Below, piece by piece: positions 6,178-6,815 of a stretch of DNA of 6,815 bases; within the stretch, counting starts at the first letter, position 1; each line of letters starts with the position of its first letter. Below the pieces are notes generated by a model. It made no database searches. It had not been told where the DNA came from and was given only the letters and a program-made list of their open reading frames with translations. The stretch is taken from positions 1 to 6,815 of the forward strand of contig CABIYF010000055.1 of NCBI GenBank assembly GCA_902362875.1, in the 5' to 3' direction. A program made the position numbers and the translations under genes. This DNA is from Eubacteriaceae bacterium (lineage in GTDB: Bacteria > Bacillota > Clostridia > Lachnospirales > Lachnospiraceae).

Positions 6178-6815
6178 TTAAGCTACATATGACATCAGCA
6201 TTGCAGGATAATAATATTCCGCTGGTGTGTGATAATCCAATGCAGAATGATATCTTTCAAAGTTATAGGTGTGAACATATCGTTTGATAGCTGCTCTGGC
6301 TTCTTTGATATTATTATATTGTGTCAGGTAAGCTTCTTCATACTTAAAACTTCGAAACCATCGTTCGATCATGATATTATCAGCCCAACGACTTTTTCCA
6401 TCCATGCTCTGACGGATACCATTTTCTTTTACAAAATCGATATATTGCTGGCTGGTAAACTGACATCCCTGATCTGAGTTCAAAATCTGAGGTTTGGCTA
6501 TCTTAAATGCTTTATTTAATGCATTGAGCACCATTCGGGTATCAAGAGTATCATCTACTTCCCATCCGACGATACATCGGCTGTACCAGTCGATCACTGC
6601 AGTCAGATACAGAAATCCGTGTTTGATCGGGATATATGTAATGTCAATGGACCATGCCTGATTTGGCTTATCGATGACAGCGTTGCGGAGTAGATAAGGA
6701 CAGACTTTTGCCTGTTGCATACGCTTAGACAGATTCATCTTAGGATAGATTGGATGAATGTCCATTTCATTCATATATCGTCTGGCTTTCCGACGACCGA
6801 CTCTATATCCTCTGG
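6178..6815 (-). CDS. IS3-family transposase OrfB, catalytic part (start lies beyond window)
   Basis: This part encodes the DDE integrase core (rve family) that cuts and joins the IS ends. The catalytic residues, numbered in the reconstituted 272-aa protein, are D118 in AWSIDITYI, D175 in LNSDQGCQFTS and E211 in DNIMIERWF. The last two are separated by 35 residues, as expected for D-D-35-E. The C-terminal YNFERYHSALDYHTPAEYY is the usual family ending. No inactivating change is seen, so the element may still be active. An ATG at 6774-6772 is internal, because the frame continues upstream and matches the N-terminal piece at 1-296. Confidence 0.92.
   Translation of the reverse strand, partial: RGYRVGRRKARRYMNEMDIHPIYPKMNLSKRMQQAKVCPYLLRNAVIDKPNQAWSIDITYIPIKHGFLYLTAVIDWYSRCIVGWEVDDTLDTRMVLNALNKAFKIAKPQILNSDQGCQFTSQQYIDFVKENGIRQSMDGKSRWADNIMIERWFRSFKYEEAYLTQYNNIKEARAAIKRYVHTYNFERYHSALDYHTPAEYYYPAMLMSYVA
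6701..6815. repeat. Terminal direct repeat, copy 2
   Basis: This is identical to bases 1-115 over its full length and in the same orientation. It ends exactly with the window, as expected for an assembler overlap. The orfB frame passes through both copies in register (the internal ATG is at 74 in one and at 6774 in the other). Confidence 0.97.

Larger units (their letters stand above)
6061..6815 (-). mobile_element. IS3-family insertion sequence, 3' part (orfB end and right end)
   Basis: This is the downstream part of the IS on the minus strand: most of orfB, about 117 bases of non-coding DNA (6061-6177) and the right terminal repeat. Its last 115 bases equal window bases 1-115, so it is either the same physical element as at 1-724 or a second identical direct copy. 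It interrupts the nucleotidyltransferase gene. No direct target repeat matches between 6057-6060 (gatc) and 725-728 (ctgt). Confidence 0.88.

Noticed and set aside
6229..6477. Plus-strand open frame inside orfB
   Set aside because: It is fully antisense to the transposase catalytic core.
1..6815. Plasmid or phage origin, replication gene or CRISPR array
   Set aside because: Although the ends overlap, I found no replication initiator, relaxase, partition gene, iteron-like repeats or CRISPR repeats, so calling this a self-replicating plasmid is not supported.

Overview
The window reads as a short piece of a gut-type Firmicute, most likely Lachnospiraceae. This rests on the protein families (a clostridial nucleotidyltransferase remnant and an IS3-family transposase), low GC and strong GGAG-type ribosome binding sites; the taxon is an inference. 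All convincing genes lie on the minus strand.

Layout, high to low coordinates in the direction of transcription: (1) 6061-6815 is the 3' part of an IS3-family insertion sequence (end of orfB plus right terminal repeat). (2) 5241-6060 is a sugar-phosphate nucleotidyltransferase gene cut at its 5' end by the IS, so the nucleotide-binding N-terminus is missing. (3) 4907-5240 is an AT-rich intergenic region with a weak hairpin, a promoter and a 19-codon leader-like ORF with a strong ribosome binding site. (4) 4906-720 is a compact, very AT-rich operon: a 412-aa protein with TPR-like helices, a 914-aa P-loop ATPase, and the first 51 codons of a third gene that reaches a stop at the IS edge. (5) 1-724 is the 5' part of the same kind of IS (left terminal repeat, promoter, orfA and the start of orfB).

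Bases 1-115 and 6701-6815 are identical. Joining the window at this overlap gives a 6,700-bp circle carrying one complete IS of about 1,364 bp, with a 272-codon orfB that stays in frame across the join. This means either a real circle carrying one IS (for example a product of recombination between two direct copies) or a chromosomal segment flanked by two identical IS copies that the assembler collapsed. Both IS edges cut genes and there is no matching target-site duplication, so a single IS insertion into a pre-existing circle is unlikely.

The most interesting content is the operon. An ATPase with good Walker A, Walker B and sensor-like motifs and a long helical C-terminal half is paired with a TPR-like partner and a third gene. 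The set has markedly lower GC than its neighbours and is bounded by IS sequence. I do not recognise it as a named system. A defence or other conflict role is plausible from architecture and context but is not shown by the sequence.
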